64,000 nucleotides of DNA, taken from assembly GCA_900313015.1 (NCBI GenBank), contig OMPR01000017.1, positions 279,512 through 343,511 of the forward strand, given 5' to 3'. The notes beneath the pieces were generated by a model. That model saw only the letters and a list, made by a program, of their open reading frames with translations. It ran no database searches and had not been told where the DNA came from. Made by a program: the position numbers and the translations under genes. This document shows, in pieces, positions 45,002-54,271 of this stretch (its first letter is position 1; the number at the start of each line of letters is the position of its first letter). Origin of the DNA: Rhodobacteraceae bacterium EL53 (GTDB taxonomy: Bacteria; Pseudomonadota; Alphaproteobacteria; Rhodobacterales; Rhodobacteraceae).

Positions 45002-45472
45002 TCAAGCCTCGAAAATGCTCAATCCCAACCAATCGGCAATCAAAGCTGGAGTTTCCTTACCCTCGATTTCGATGGTGAGTTGATGTTCCCGCAGCAGTTC
45101 TGTCTCTGACCGTTTTCGCACGGATTTGAGTTCGAAACGGCCACGAACTTTTGAACCAGCCAGAACCGGTGAAAGAAAGCGCAGTTTGTTGAAGCCATAG
45201 TTGATCCCCATGACTTGTCCATCATGTGCCTCAAAGCAGTCATATGCAAAACGACTTGCTAACGAGAGCGTCAGGAACCCATGTGCAATCGCACCGCCAA
45301 ATGGGGTCTCGGTTGCAGCACGATCTGGATCAATATGGATCCATTGTTCATCTTGGGTCGTCGTTGCAAATTGGTCGATCATTGCCTGATCTACGGTTAT
45401 CCAGTTGGCGACACCAATTTCGGTATTCAGTTTCAATTCTTCTGCGGCAAGCGCTGCGTCTATCGCGGTCAT
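45002..45472 (-). CDS. MaoC-family (R)-specific enoyl-CoA hydratase-like protein
   Basis: A 156-residue hotdog protein with the hydratase-2 motif: DEQWIHIDPDRA, TPFGGAIAHGFLTLSL and the catalytic aspartate/histidine it contains. It hydrates trans-2-enoyl-CoA to (R)-3-hydroxyacyl-CoA in this family. AAAGGAAA precedes ATG 45472. It is the last of a minus-strand run, after a crotonase and an MDR reductase, 19 bases downstream of the latter. Confidence 0.85.
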   Translation of the reverse strand: MTAIDAALAAEELKLNTEIGVANWITVDQAMIDQFATTTQDEQWIHIDPDRAATETPFGGAIAHGFLTLSLASRFAYDCFEAHDGQVMGINYGFNKLRFLSPVLAGSKVRGRFELKSVRKRSETELLREHQLTIEIEGKETPALIADWLGLSIFEA

Positions 45473-45491
45473 GTCATTTCCTTTTCGGCTA

Positions 45492-46496
45492 TTAAGAAGG
45501 GTCAGCTGAGACTCGAACCATGCGCTTGCCACGATTTTGCCCAGCCAAAAGACCGATTAGGGCTGAAGGCGCGTTTTCTAGCCCTTCAACGATGTCTTCC
45601 TGAACTTTGATCTGTCCCGTCGAAACCCAATGTTTTAGCGCACGCAGGGCAGTCGCATCTTGATCAGCGAAATCCATGACGATGAACCCCTCCATCCGTA
45701 AACGCTTGACCACCACTAGTCCTGGTAAATTGCGGGGTCCCGTTGCATTGTTGGTGTCGTATTGGCTTATCGCCCCACAACACACGACACGACCGCGTTC
45801 ATTCATGTGGAACAGGGCTGTTTCCAGAACTTTGCCGCCAACATTATCAAAATAGATATCGACCCCATTCGGGCAAGCGGCCTTGAGTGCCTTGAACAGG
45901 CCAGGATCTTGGTAATCAACACAGGCGTCAAACCCAAGGTCTTGCACAACACTGGCACATTTATCGGGTCCACCGGCGATGCCAACAACACGACACCCCA
46001 GCGCCTTAGCGATTTGCCCAACATATCCGCCAACAGACCCAGCCGCAGCTGAAACCAAAACTGTCTCACCGGCGATAGGTTTGCCAACGCCAACCAGTCC
46101 GTGAAACGCAGTTTTCCCTGCAATACCATAGACTGACATCAAATTAGATAGCGGGGCCATGTCTGGCAGCTTTTGCAACTGTCGGGCAGGGCACACGACA
46201 TAATCTGCCCATACAGACTCGGTTGCAACGATATCACCCGCGGCAAAACGGTCAGATTTGCTTTCGACCACTTCACAGATTGAATAGGTCGGCATTGCGT
46301 CTCCGGCTTTTACCGCCGCGCGGTAGGTTGCACCCTGCATCCAAGAGCGGTTCGCGGCATCAATCGACATCAGGATTGTGCGTAGCAGAACCTCATTGTC
46401 CTTTGGCGTTGGCATGATCGCTTTTTCGAGTGCGAAGTTGGCCTCGGTCAGTGTGCCGGTTGGCAATTCAGCCACAGCAATTTGTCGGTTTTGCAT
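45492..46496 (-). CDS. Zinc-independent MDR oxidoreductase, NADP-dependent
   Basis: A 334-residue medium-chain reductase related to the gene at 24023 (shared VDIYFDNVGGKVLETA and Rossmann VSAAAGSVGGYVGQIAKALG). It has MSIDAANRSWM in place of the SLDPYMRGRM entry motif, so the substrate pocket differs. It probably reduces an enoyl or enone with NADPH. It starts three bases after the upstream crotonase stop, so the two are an operon. Confidence 0.82.
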   Translation of the reverse strand: MQNRQIAVAELPTGTLTEANFALEKAIMPTPKDNEVLLRTILMSIDAANRSWMQGATYRAAVKAGDAMPTYSICEVVESKSDRFAAGDIVATESVWADYVVCPARQLQKLPDMAPLSNLMSVYGIAGKTAFHGLVGVGKPIAGETVLVSAAAGSVGGYVGQIAKALGCRVVGIAGGPDKCASVVQDLGFDACVDYQDPGLFKALKAACPNGVDIYFDNVGGKVLETALFHMNERGRVVCCGAISQYDTNNATGPRNLPGLVVVKRLRMEGFIVMDFADQDATALRALKHWVSTGQIKVQEDIVEGLENAPSALIGLLAGQNRGKRMVRVSADPS

Positions 46497-46499
46497 ATC

Positions 46500-47324
46500 T
46501 CAGTGTCCTTTGAAATCAGGTTGCCGCTTTTCCATAAAGGCACGTGCGCCCTCGGAATGGTCCGCGCTTAGCATGGTGCGGATCATACGATCAGCTTCCA
46601 TGTCCAATGCTGTGCGTAGATCGACTGACCGCGCACGATTGTGGTTTTCTTTCATGTAACGCAGGGCCATTGGCGCAAATTGTGCAATCTCATGGGCCAT
46701 CGCATGCGTTTCTTTTTGCAGGTCTTTATCTGCGACGCATCGGTTGAAAAGCCCCAATTCAACGCCCTCTTCGGAGAGAATACGCCGATTGGTAAAATAG
46801 AATTCCTTGGCGCGCGCAGGGCCGATGTAATGGCTTAGTAACCAGCTGCCGCCAAAATCACCACTGAGCGCAATCGCCCCAAACGCGGGCAGCATAAAGC
46901 CACTTGTCGCGCAGATCCGTAAATCACAGGCCAAAGCAATCGACATGCCAGCCCCAGCAGCAGCGCCAGGAAGGGCCGCGATAGTGGGCTTGGTATATTC
47001 ATACAGCCGCAAACTGCAGGTATTTTGCGCTTCGCGCAGTCGACGGATCATAGCATCTGCGTCTGGTGATCCTCCACCGGCCAGTGCACTGCCCATGCTG
47101 GTGATGTCACCCCCGGCACAAAATGCGCCTTCCGATCCGGTCAGAACCAACACTCGGACATCGGGGTCGGCCTCGGTCTCGGTCAGCATTTTACGCAAGG
47201 CAGGGGTCATTTCATCCCCCAACGCATTGCGCTTTTTGGGATTGTTCAGGGTGATTGTTGCTACGTGATCGGTGACAGAACACAGCAACATATCGGTGCC
47301 CGTGTCCAAGGTTCGAGTGGTCAT
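46500..47324 (-). CDS. Enoyl-CoA hydratase/isomerase family protein
   Basis: A 274-residue crotonase with oxyanion-hole motifs EGAFCAGGDI and LPGAAAGAGMSIALACDLRI and a helical C-terminus ending EGARAFMEKRQPDFKGH. The start ATG 47324 has AAAGGA upstream; 49 further residues of open frame have no support. It heads a three-gene minus-strand operon with an MDR reductase and a MaoC hydratase, a set fit for modifying an unsaturated acyl-CoA. Confidence 0.88.
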   Translation of the reverse strand: MTTRTLDTGTDMLLCSVTDHVATITLNNPKKRNALGDEMTPALRKMLTETEADPDVRVLVLTGSEGAFCAGGDITSMGSALAGGGSPDADAMIRRLREAQNTCSLRLYEYTKPTIAALPGAAAGAGMSIALACDLRICATSGFMLPAFGAIALSGDFGGSWLLSHYIGPARAKEFYFTNRRILSEEGVELGLFNRCVADKDLQKETHAMAHEIAQFAPMALRYMKENHNRARSVDLRTALDMEADRMIRTMLSADHSEGARAFMEKRQPDFKGH

Positions 47325-47380
47325 TGCAAATCCTTTCAGCTTTGGCGCAGGATGCGAGAAACAAAATAAGGGAGGCCGAG

Positions 47381-48037
47381 ATGGCTCAAGAATACAGGCA
47401 GCACGTGTATCAACCGCCCAAAGGCGCCGTAGATCTTTTGCTGGTCCGTCATGGAGAAAGCCAACCCGCACGTCCCGGTGAAAGCTTTCCGTTGAAGGAT
47501 GGCCATGGCGATCCGGCGTTGCATACCAATGGCGAAGCGCAGGCGATTGCCGTGGGCAATCGATTGAAATCTGAACCGCTGGACGCCTTGTATGTCACGA
47601 CGTTGATACGGACCCATCAAACGGCCGCCCCTTTGGCAGGGCATTTGGGGATTGAACCGATTATTGAACCCGACCTGCGCGAAGTGTACCTGGGCGATTG
47701 GGACGGTGGGGAATACCGGGTTCGTGCAGCAAACAACGATCCGGCATTTCAGCGTGCCAAAGAAGGGCAGGAGTGGGGCGAAATCCCCGGCGCAGAAACC
47801 ACAGCTACTTTGCACCAACGTGTGCGTGCGGGATTGCTTCGCATTGCCAAGAACCATGGGGATCAACGGGTCGCGGCGTTTGTTCACGGTGGTGTAATTG
47901 GCGCGGCGATGGCGGTTGCCAGCGGTGCCGCGCCTTTTGCCTTCAATGGGGCCGCCAATGGGTCCATAAGCCGCCTGGTTATCCTGGGCGATCGAATGGA
48001 AATCCGGGGCTTTAACGATTGCGCGCATCTCACCTGA
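47381..48037 (+). CDS. Histidine phosphatase family protein
   Basis: A 218-residue phosphoglycerate-mutase-like phosphatase. LLVRHGES carries the phosphorylated histidine, TTLIRTHQTAAPLA the second arginine, and AFVHGGVIGA the other catalytic histidine. The substrate is unknown. GGGAGG lies ahead of ATG 47381. It is divergent from the crotonase operon and convergent with the quinone-reductase-like gene. A second member lies at 54272. Confidence 0.85.
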   Translation: MAQEYRQHVYQPPKGAVDLLLVRHGESQPARPGESFPLKDGHGDPALHTNGEAQAIAVGNRLKSEPLDALYVTTLIRTHQTAAPLAGHLGIEPIIEPDLREVYLGDWDGGEYRVRAANNDPAFQRAKEGQEWGEIPGAETTATLHQRVRAGLLRIAKNHGDQRVAAFVHGGVIGAAMAVASGAAPFAFNGAANGSISRLVILGDRMEIRGFNDCAHLT

Positions 48038-48041
48038 GCCT

Positions 48042-49037
48042 TTAGTCCAGCGTGATAACCACTTTGCCCATCACTTTGCGGTCCTGCATCATCTCCAATG
48101 CTTGCGAGACCTTAGCCAATGGGAAACGCGCCGAAATCTGCGGTTTAATCTTACCCTCTGCATAGAGGCGGAACAGGTCTGCCATATTTTCGGCATGACC
48201 CTTGGGTTCCTGAAATACGGATGCCCCCCAGAAAACGCCCAAGATCTGGCTGCCTTTCAACAAGGTCAGATTCAATGGAATTTTGGGGATGCCTGCAGGA
48301 AAGCCAACGACCAGAAAACGTCCTTTCCAAGCCATCGCGCGCAGGGCGGGTTCTGCATAATCTCCGCCGACAGCATCATAAACGACATCGACACCTTGGC
48401 CTCCTGATAGCTTTTTGATTTCGGCTGAAAGGGCACGCTGGGCATCGCGGTCTAACTCTCTCGGGTATACGATAGTTTCATCGGCGCCAATCTGGCGGCA
48501 GAACTCAGCTTTCTCATCTGACGATACTGCGGCGATGACTTTGGCCCCTGCAGCCTTAGCCAATTCAATAGCAGCCGCACCAACACCGCCTGCCGCACCG
48601 AGGATCAGCAAAGTTTCACCCGGTTGTATTTGAGCGCGATCCTTAAGCGCATGGTGCGACGTCCCATAGGTGAAAATGAAACAGGCGGCATCCTCAAAAG
48701 TCATTTCATCGGGTATTTTGACTGCTGCGCTGGCTTTGATGTTTAGATGCGTGACAAAGCCGCCATGCCCTGTAAGGGCCAAAATGCGATCCCCCTCGGT
48801 GAAACCGCTAACGCCTTCGCCAATGGCCAAAACCTCGCCCGCAATCTCCCCACCCGGCGCAAACGGGCGCTGCGGCTTCATCTGGTAAAGATCCCAGATT
48901 ATCAATGTATCTGGAAAGTTCACACCCGCCGCACGAACCCGGATCAACAACTCGCCCTTACCCGGTGTCGGGTCTGCCATTTTAGTCAATTCAAGTGTTT
49001 CGGGGCCACCTACGGCCACGCTCAACATCGCTTCCAT
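48042..49037 (-). CDS. NADPH:quinone oxidoreductase family protein (MDR)
   Basis: A 331-residue zinc-free MDR protein with RAAGVNFPDTLI and FAPGGEIAGEV at the N-terminus and Rossmann motif LGAAGGVGAAAIELAKAAGA, typical of the quinone oxidoreductase / enoyl reductase branch. It likely reduces quinones or enoyl-CoA/enones with NADPH. It is divergent from the acyl-CoA dehydrogenase gene at 49173, so it may share regulation with that cluster. Confidence 0.85.
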   Translation of the reverse strand: MEAMLSVAVGGPETLELTKMADPTPGKGELLIRVRAAGVNFPDTLIIWDLYQMKPQRPFAPGGEIAGEVLAIGEGVSGFTEGDRILALTGHGGFVTHLNIKASAAVKIPDEMTFEDAACFIFTYGTSHHALKDRAQIQPGETLLILGAAGGVGAAAIELAKAAGAKVIAAVSSDEKAEFCRQIGADETIVYPRELDRDAQRALSAEIKKLSGGQGVDVVYDAVGGDYAEPALRAMAWKGRFLVVGFPAGIPKIPLNLTLLKGSQILGVFWGASVFQEPKGHAENMADLFRLYAEGKIKPQISARFPLAKVSQALEMMQDRKVMGKVVITLD

Positions 49038-49172
49038 TCGTCAATCTCCTTGGTGGAAAAACCACCGTACTGCCATTTGACGTGAAGTCTTGGGACCGCT
49101 CTGCCTGTTGTCAACCGAATTTCGAAATGCAATTCTGCATAGCGAAACAGATATATGCGGGTAGGAGGAAAC

Positions 49173-50336
49173 ATGACAGAGGACGCGGATCAGCTAGAGG
49201 TATTTCGCAGCGAATTGCGTGACTGGCTTGAACAAAACTGCCCTGCATCGATGCGTGATAGTGGCAATGACGAGGGTAGCATTTGCTGGGGCGGAAAGAA
49301 CTGGGACTTCACGTCAGATGACCAGCGTACCTGGCTACAACGCTGCGTCACCAAAGGGTATACAGTGCCGACGTGGCCGGTCGAGTACGGTGGAGCAGGT
49401 CTGAGCCGGGTGCAAGAGAAGGTTTTCCACGAAGAAATGGCGGCGATTGATGCCCGCTATCCCTTGCAGAGTTTTGGCATTTGGATGCTTGGACCCGCTC
49501 TTTTGCACTTTGGGACTCATGAGCAGAAACTGCACTATCTTCCGCCGATTGCACGAGGCGAAGTGCGATGGTGCCAGGGCTATTCTGAGCCGGGTGCTGG
49601 CTCGGATCTGGCCAACGTCCAAACCAAATGTGAGGACAATGGCGATCACTGGTTGGTCAATGGTCAAAAAATCTGGACCTCATACGCAAACAAAGCTGAT
49701 TGGATCTTTGCACTGGTTCGCACAGATAAGGATGCGCCCAAACACAAAGGGATCTCTTTTGTATTGATCGATATGGAAACACCGGGTGTTTCTACACGAC
49801 CAATCCAGCTGATTTCTGGTGTATCTCCGTTTTGCGAAACGTTCTTTGATGATGTGTCCTTTCCCAAGGAACAAGTTGTTGGTGAAATCAATCGGGGTTG
49901 GGATGTTGCGAAATACCTACTGACCCACGAGCGCGAGATGATTTCAGCCGGTGGCGGATCCATGGGCGGTGGTCGTGCCTTGGGGGCTGTGTTGGCTGAC
50001 AGTGAGACGGGGCTATGCGATCCGATACTCCGCGGAGACGCGATGCGCGCCGAAGTTGACACATTGGCGGTCGAACTGACGCTGGAACGCTACAAAGATC
50101 AATCCGAATCCGGGCAGGGCACGGGCGATGCTTCGGCCATGTTGAAATACATGGGCACCGAGCTGAACAAACGACGGTTGGAACTTGTTATGGCCGCCGG
50201 TGGGGCAGAGGCCTTGGAATGGGATGACGGGCGCGCACCAAATTGGCTTCGTACCAAAGCCAATTCCATCGAAGGCGGGACATCCGAAGTGATGCTGTCA
50301 ATCCTATCCAAACGCGTTCTTGGGCTTCCGGGGTAA
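49173..50336 (+). CDS. Acyl-CoA dehydrogenase family protein (probable heteromer subunit 1)
   Basis: A 387-residue flavoprotein with GYSEPGAGSDLANVQT and the middle strand domain WLVNGQKIWTSYA, ending EGGTSEVMLSILSKRVLGLPG. The GGTSE ending, lacking the YEGT glutamate of medium-chain enzymes, is like the FadE26 subunit of steroid/isoprenoid-type alpha2beta2 dehydrogenases. ATG 49173 has AGGAGG. The partner gene starts five bases after the stop, so the two probably form one enzyme. It heads a co-directional run to 56776. Confidence 0.85.
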   Translation: MTEDADQLEVFRSELRDWLEQNCPASMRDSGNDEGSICWGGKNWDFTSDDQRTWLQRCVTKGYTVPTWPVEYGGAGLSRVQEKVFHEEMAAIDARYPLQSFGIWMLGPALLHFGTHEQKLHYLPPIARGEVRWCQGYSEPGAGSDLANVQTKCEDNGDHWLVNGQKIWTSYANKADWIFALVRTDKDAPKHKGISFVLIDMETPGVSTRPIQLISGVSPFCETFFDDVSFPKEQVVGEINRGWDVAKYLLTHEREMISAGGGSMGGGRALGAVLADSETGLCDPILRGDAMRAEVDTLAVELTLERYKDQSESGQGTGDASAMLKYMGTELNKRRLELVMAAGGAEALEWDDGRAPNWLRTKANSIEGGTSEVMLSILSKRVLGLPG

Positions 50337-50341
50337 AAGAA

Positions 50342-51457
50342 ATGGCAAAACTGGTAACAACAGAAGAAGAAGTCATGCTCGCGGATGCGGCACGCGGTTT
50401 TCTTGACGATGCTGCACCCGTTTCACATCTGCGCGGATTGCGTGATGCAGGGCAAACACATGATGCGGCTTTGTGGAAATCCATGGCCGAAATGGGTTGG
50501 GCTGGTATTCTTGTTCCCGAAGACGCGGGCGGCTCAGATATGGGCCATGCCGCTGCCGGTGTTCTGGCTGGTGAAATGGGCAAAACGCTTGTGTCATCAC
50601 CTTTTATTGCGACAGCGGTGATCGCTGCGACGGCGTTGCGACAGGCCAGTGATACACGCGCAACCGAGGCTCTGCGCCAGATTGCGTCGGGCGACGTTAC
50701 ATATGCGCTTGCTGTTGACGAAAGCGCCAAGTTCAATCCGGAAGCCACGCAACTCGAGGCGCGTCGCGAAGGCAATGGTTTCCGTCTTTCAGGTGAAAAG
50801 CGGTTTGTTGTTGATGGTGGGAACGCGGATCGCATGCTGGTACTGGCTCGAACCAATGATGGGTTGACCCTATTTGACTTACCGACCGATCGACCAGGTA
50901 TCACACGCGAAGCCAAAGCGATGATTGATAACCGAAATGCGGCTTTGGTCAATTTCGACAATGTCGAAGCGAACGGTGAGGATGTGTTGGGAGAGGTCGA
51001 TGACGCAATGCGTGTTCTGAAACCAGCACTCGAAGCCGGGCAGGCCGCACTTGCGGCTGAAATGGCTGGCCTTGCCGCTGGCGCGTTTGGAATGACGCTT
51101 GAATACCTTAAAGAGCGCAAGCAGTTCGGTATTCCGATTGGAGCGTTTCAGGCCCTGCAACACCGTGCTGCGCATCTGTGGTGCGAGTGTGAAGTGACAG
51201 CTTCAGCGATCTTGAACGCTGGTCGCGCATTGGACCAAGACCCAGAGAACGCCTCTATGGCTGTGTCTCTTGCCAAAGCCCGCGCAACAGAGACAGCACA
51301 GCTCGCGGTTCAAGAAGGCGTGCAAATGCATGGGGGCATCGGCATGACCGACGCCTTTGATATGGGCTTTTACATGAAGCGCGCACGTGTCGCTACGGAA
51401 TGGTTGGGCGACTATGGATACCACGCTAACATTATCGCGCAAGCGCGCGGATTCTAA
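50342..51457 (+). CDS. Acyl-CoA dehydrogenase family protein (probable heteromer subunit 2)
   Basis: A 371-residue protein with the C-terminal motif VQMHGGIGMTDAFDMGFYMKRAR, as in the FadE27-type partner subunit of heteromeric acyl-CoA dehydrogenases. The usual SEPGAGSD loop is lacking in its middle, which reads ALAVDESAKFNP. Pairing with the preceding gene would supply a complete active site. The start ATG 50342 follows directly; the longer open frame lies in the first gene. Its substrate may be branched, cyclic or side-chain acyl-CoA. Confidence 0.82.
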   Translation: MAKLVTTEEEVMLADAARGFLDDAAPVSHLRGLRDAGQTHDAALWKSMAEMGWAGILVPEDAGGSDMGHAAAGVLAGEMGKTLVSSPFIATAVIAATALRQASDTRATEALRQIASGDVTYALAVDESAKFNPEATQLEARREGNGFRLSGEKRFVVDGGNADRMLVLARTNDGLTLFDLPTDRPGITREAKAMIDNRNAALVNFDNVEANGEDVLGEVDDAMRVLKPALEAGQAALAAEMAGLAAGAFGMTLEYLKERKQFGIPIGAFQALQHRAAHLWCECEVTASAILNAGRALDQDPENASMAVSLAKARATETAQLAVQEGVQMHGGIGMTDAFDMGFYMKRARVATEWLGDYGYHANIIAQARGF

Positions 51458-51466
51458 GGATTAACT

Positions 51467-52288
51467 ATGACACCCGAAGCACTTTTTTCACTTCACGGTA
51501 AAACAGCTCTGGTTACGGGCGGCGCAACTGGCATTGGTCGCATGGCGGCCGAAGCGCTCGTGCGTGCTGGGGCACGCGTCCTTATTGCGTCTCGTAAAGC
51601 GGACGCTTGCGAAGCCGTGGCGCAGCAACTGAACGATCTAGGTGCGCCCGGCACCGCCGAAGGGTTCGCCGGAGATGTTGGCACCAAAGAAGGGGTTGAT
51701 GCGCTCGTTGCTAGCGTGAAAGGTCGAACTGAAACACTTGATATTCTTATGAATAATGCTGGTGTTACTTGGGGCGCGCCACTAGGCCAATTTCCGCACG
51801 AAGCGTGGGAAAAAGTGATGGCCGTCAACGTCTCTGGCGTGTTTGATCTCACTCAGAAACTATTGCCAATGTTGATTGAATCTGGATCTGTCGATGATCC
51901 AGCGCGTGTTGTGAACGTTGGATCTGTCATGGGCGAAATCCCTATGGGAGATGGCGCTTATAGCTATGCCGCATCAAAAGCCGCGGTGATCCATATGAGC
52001 AAGATTTTAGCGAAAGAATTGGCAGGACAAGCCGTGACTGTCAATTCTCTTGCACCGGGCCCCTTTGTGTCGCGGATGACCGCCTTTGCGACTGCAGATG
52101 AGGATATGCGTGAAAAAGTTGGAGGCGATGTTCCTTTGGGGCGCGTCGGACGTGACGAAGATATCGCCGGATGCATGTTGTTCCTGTGCGGACGTGGCGG
52201 CGCCTATATCACAGGCGCGGTTATCCCCGTTTCTGGTGGTATTAATGTGATGTCGGGCCATAATCTTTTCGAAAAAGCAATGCATTAA
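51467..52288 (+). CDS. Short-chain dehydrogenase/reductase
   Basis: A 273-residue classical SDR: cofactor motif TGGATGIG, NNAG, catalytic serine after NVGSVMG, and YAASK (Tyr-x-x-x-Lys). It oxidises or reduces an alcohol/ketone with NAD(P). It lies nine bases after the second acyl-CoA dehydrogenase gene and so probably works on the same pathway intermediate, such as a hydroxyacyl-CoA. Confidence 0.88.
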   Translation: MTPEALFSLHGKTALVTGGATGIGRMAAEALVRAGARVLIASRKADACEAVAQQLNDLGAPGTAEGFAGDVGTKEGVDALVASVKGRTETLDILMNNAGVTWGAPLGQFPHEAWEKVMAVNVSGVFDLTQKLLPMLIESGSVDDPARVVNVGSVMGEIPMGDGAYSYAASKAAVIHMSKILAKELAGQAVTVNSLAPGPFVSRMTAFATADEDMREKVGGDVPLGRVGRDEDIAGCMLFLCGRGGAYITGAVIPVSGGINVMSGHNLFEKAMH

Positions 52289-52299
52289 GGGACGCAGTT

Positions 52300-53229
52300 A
52301 TGGATATTCGATTTGACGATCGCGTCGCGATAGTAACGGGTGCTGGAACGGGCCTTGGACGCAGCCATGCATTGGGTCTGGCGGCACGCGGTGCAAAGGT
52401 TGTGGTCAACGATCTAGGCGTCTCAACAGATGGTCAGGGTCGTTCGTCCGATGCCGCTGAAGCTGTGGCCGAAGAAATTCGTACCGCCGGGGGCGAAGCC
52501 TTTGCACACGGAGCGGATGTCGCCTCTGAGGCGGAAGTGGCCGATATGGTCGCTAAAACCATGGACACTTGGGGTCGCATCGACATTCTGGTCAATAATG
52601 CCGGTATTCTTCGCGACAAAACGTTCGGCAAAATGACGATGGATGATTTCCGAAAAGTGGTTGATGTCCATTTGATCGGCAGCGCGAACTGCACCCATGC
52701 GTGTTGGCCAGTTTTTCGTGCCCAAGGATACGGGCGCGTGGTGCTGACCTCATCCGGGTCCGGCCTGTATGGGAATTTTGGTCAGGCCAACTACGGGGCC
52801 GCCAAGGCCGCCATGATGGGCTTGATGAATGTTCTCCATCTGGAAGGCGCTCGCGAAGATATCCGCGTGAATTGTCTGGCTCCGACGGCCGCTACGCGCA
52901 TGACTGAAAGTTTGATGCCACCTGAAGCCCTTGAATTGCTCGCACCAGAAACCATCACTCCCGGTCTGCTATATCTTGTCAGCGAAGATGCTCCGTCTCG
53001 TGTGATTATGTCGGCAGGCGCTGGCTGTTTCGCTCAAACGCGCGTTTATGAAACGGATGGAATCTTGTTGCAGGGGGATGAAATCACTCCTGAAAACGTG
53101 GCCGCGCAGATGGACCAAATGCAGAATGGAATCAATCAGCAAGAGCTGACAGATGCCTTTAGCCAAACAAAAAAATATGCCCGCAAAGCTGCCGAAGCGC
53201 GTGGCCTTTCTCTCCCTTGGGGTGAGTAA
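52300..53229 (+). CDS. SDR of the MFE-2/17-beta-hydroxysteroid dehydrogenase 4 type
   Basis: A 309-residue SDR. It has TGAGTGLGRSHALGLAARGA, NDLGVSTDGQG, NNAGILRDKTFGKM and YGAAKAA, which match the dehydrogenase unit of peroxisomal multifunctional enzyme 2. That enzyme oxidises (3R)-hydroxyacyl-CoAs, including branched and steroid side chains. The C-terminus (TDAFSQTKKYARKAAEARG) fits too. It begins 11 bases after the previous SDR and supports a beta-oxidation role for the cluster. Confidence 0.85.
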   Translation: MDIRFDDRVAIVTGAGTGLGRSHALGLAARGAKVVVNDLGVSTDGQGRSSDAAEAVAEEIRTAGGEAFAHGADVASEAEVADMVAKTMDTWGRIDILVNNAGILRDKTFGKMTMDDFRKVVDVHLIGSANCTHACWPVFRAQGYGRVVLTSSGSGLYGNFGQANYGAAKAAMMGLMNVLHLEGAREDIRVNCLAPTAATRMTESLMPPEALELLAPETITPGLLYLVSEDAPSRVIMSAGAGCFAQTRVYETDGILLQGDEITPENVAAQMDQMQNGINQQELTDAFSQTKKYARKAAEARGLSLPWGE

Positions 53230-53257
53230 CCTTAATTTTTCACGACAAGGTGTTGAA

Positions 53258-54268
53258 ATGAAAGACAGTAACTGGACACGCGACGACAGCCATCTGCCGA
53301 AAGCCCTGCGTGGGCTGCGGATCCCATTGATAGGTTCACCGTTGTTTATCATTTCGGTTCCCGAATTGGTGATTGCGCAATGCAAAGCGGGCATCATCGG
53401 GTCGTTTCCCGCACTGAACGCCCGCGAAGCCGAGGGTGAACCTCCCTTGCTGGATGCGTGGCTCAAGCAAATCACCGAAGAACTGGACCGTCACAATCAA
53501 CAAAATCCAGATAATCCAGCCGCGCCCTATGCGGTGAACCAAATCGTGCATCGGTCAAACACGCGTCTAGAACGAGATCTGGAGATATCCGCCAAATGGG
53601 AGGTGCCTGTTTGGATTACGTCTTTGGGTGCACGGGTCGAAGTAAACGAAGCAGCGCATTCCTGTGGTGGCGTGGTTCTGCACGATATCATCAACAACAC
53701 ATTCGCAAAAAAGGCGATTGAAAAAGGTGCGGATGGCTTGATTGCTGTTGCCGCGGGTGCCGGCGGTCATGCTGGCCAACAATCGCCGTTGGCGTTGATC
53801 CGTGAAATCCGGTCGTGGTTTGACGGGCCTCTTGCCCTGTCCGGGGCCATCGCTAGTGGCGAGGCATTGCTGGCAGCGCGCGCTTTGGGGGCTGACTTTG
53901 GCTACGCAGGTTCTCCCTTTATTGCGACAAAAGAGGCCAACGCCCAAGAAGAATACAAACAGATGATCGTGGACAGCACAGCGGAAGACATCATTTATTC
54001 GTCACTGTTTACGGGTGTACATGGCAACTATCTCAAAAAATCCGTCGAACGAGCGGGAATGGATCCAAATGATCTACCGTCTGCAGACTCTTCGTCGATG
54101 AATTTCGGACAGGGGTCTTCCAAACCAAAAGCCTGGAAAGAAATCTGGGGATCGGGCCAAGGTATTGGCGACGTCCAAGACGTAGTAACTGCAGGGGAGC
54201 TGGTCGATCGGATCGATCAGGAATACCGCGCTGCAGGTGCACGGCTGGCATCCGAGTTCACCGGGTGA
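53258..54268 (+). CDS. Nitronate monooxygenase family flavoprotein
   Basis: A 336-residue TIM-barrel FMN protein of the 2-nitropropane dioxygenase family: IPLIGSPLFIISVPEL at the start, GAGGHAGQQSPLALI with the conserved histidine, and LSGAIASGEALLAARALGADFGYAGSPF as phosphate-binding blocks (shown in part). It may oxidise nitronates, or be an enoyl reductase-like family member. ATG 53258 is taken as the start with AAGG upstream. The next gene starts three bases after its stop. Confidence 0.82.
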   Translation: MKDSNWTRDDSHLPKALRGLRIPLIGSPLFIISVPELVIAQCKAGIIGSFPALNAREAEGEPPLLDAWLKQITEELDRHNQQNPDNPAAPYAVNQIVHRSNTRLERDLEISAKWEVPVWITSLGARVEVNEAAHSCGGVVLHDIINNTFAKKAIEKGADGLIAVAAGAGGHAGQQSPLALIREIRSWFDGPLALSGAIASGEALLAARALGADFGYAGSPFIATKEANAQEEYKQMIVDSTAEDIIYSSLFTGVHGNYLKKSVERAGMDPNDLPSADSSSMNFGQGSSKPKAWKEIWGSGQGIGDVQDVVTAGELVDRIDQEYRAAGARLASEFTG

Positions 54269-54271
54269 ATC

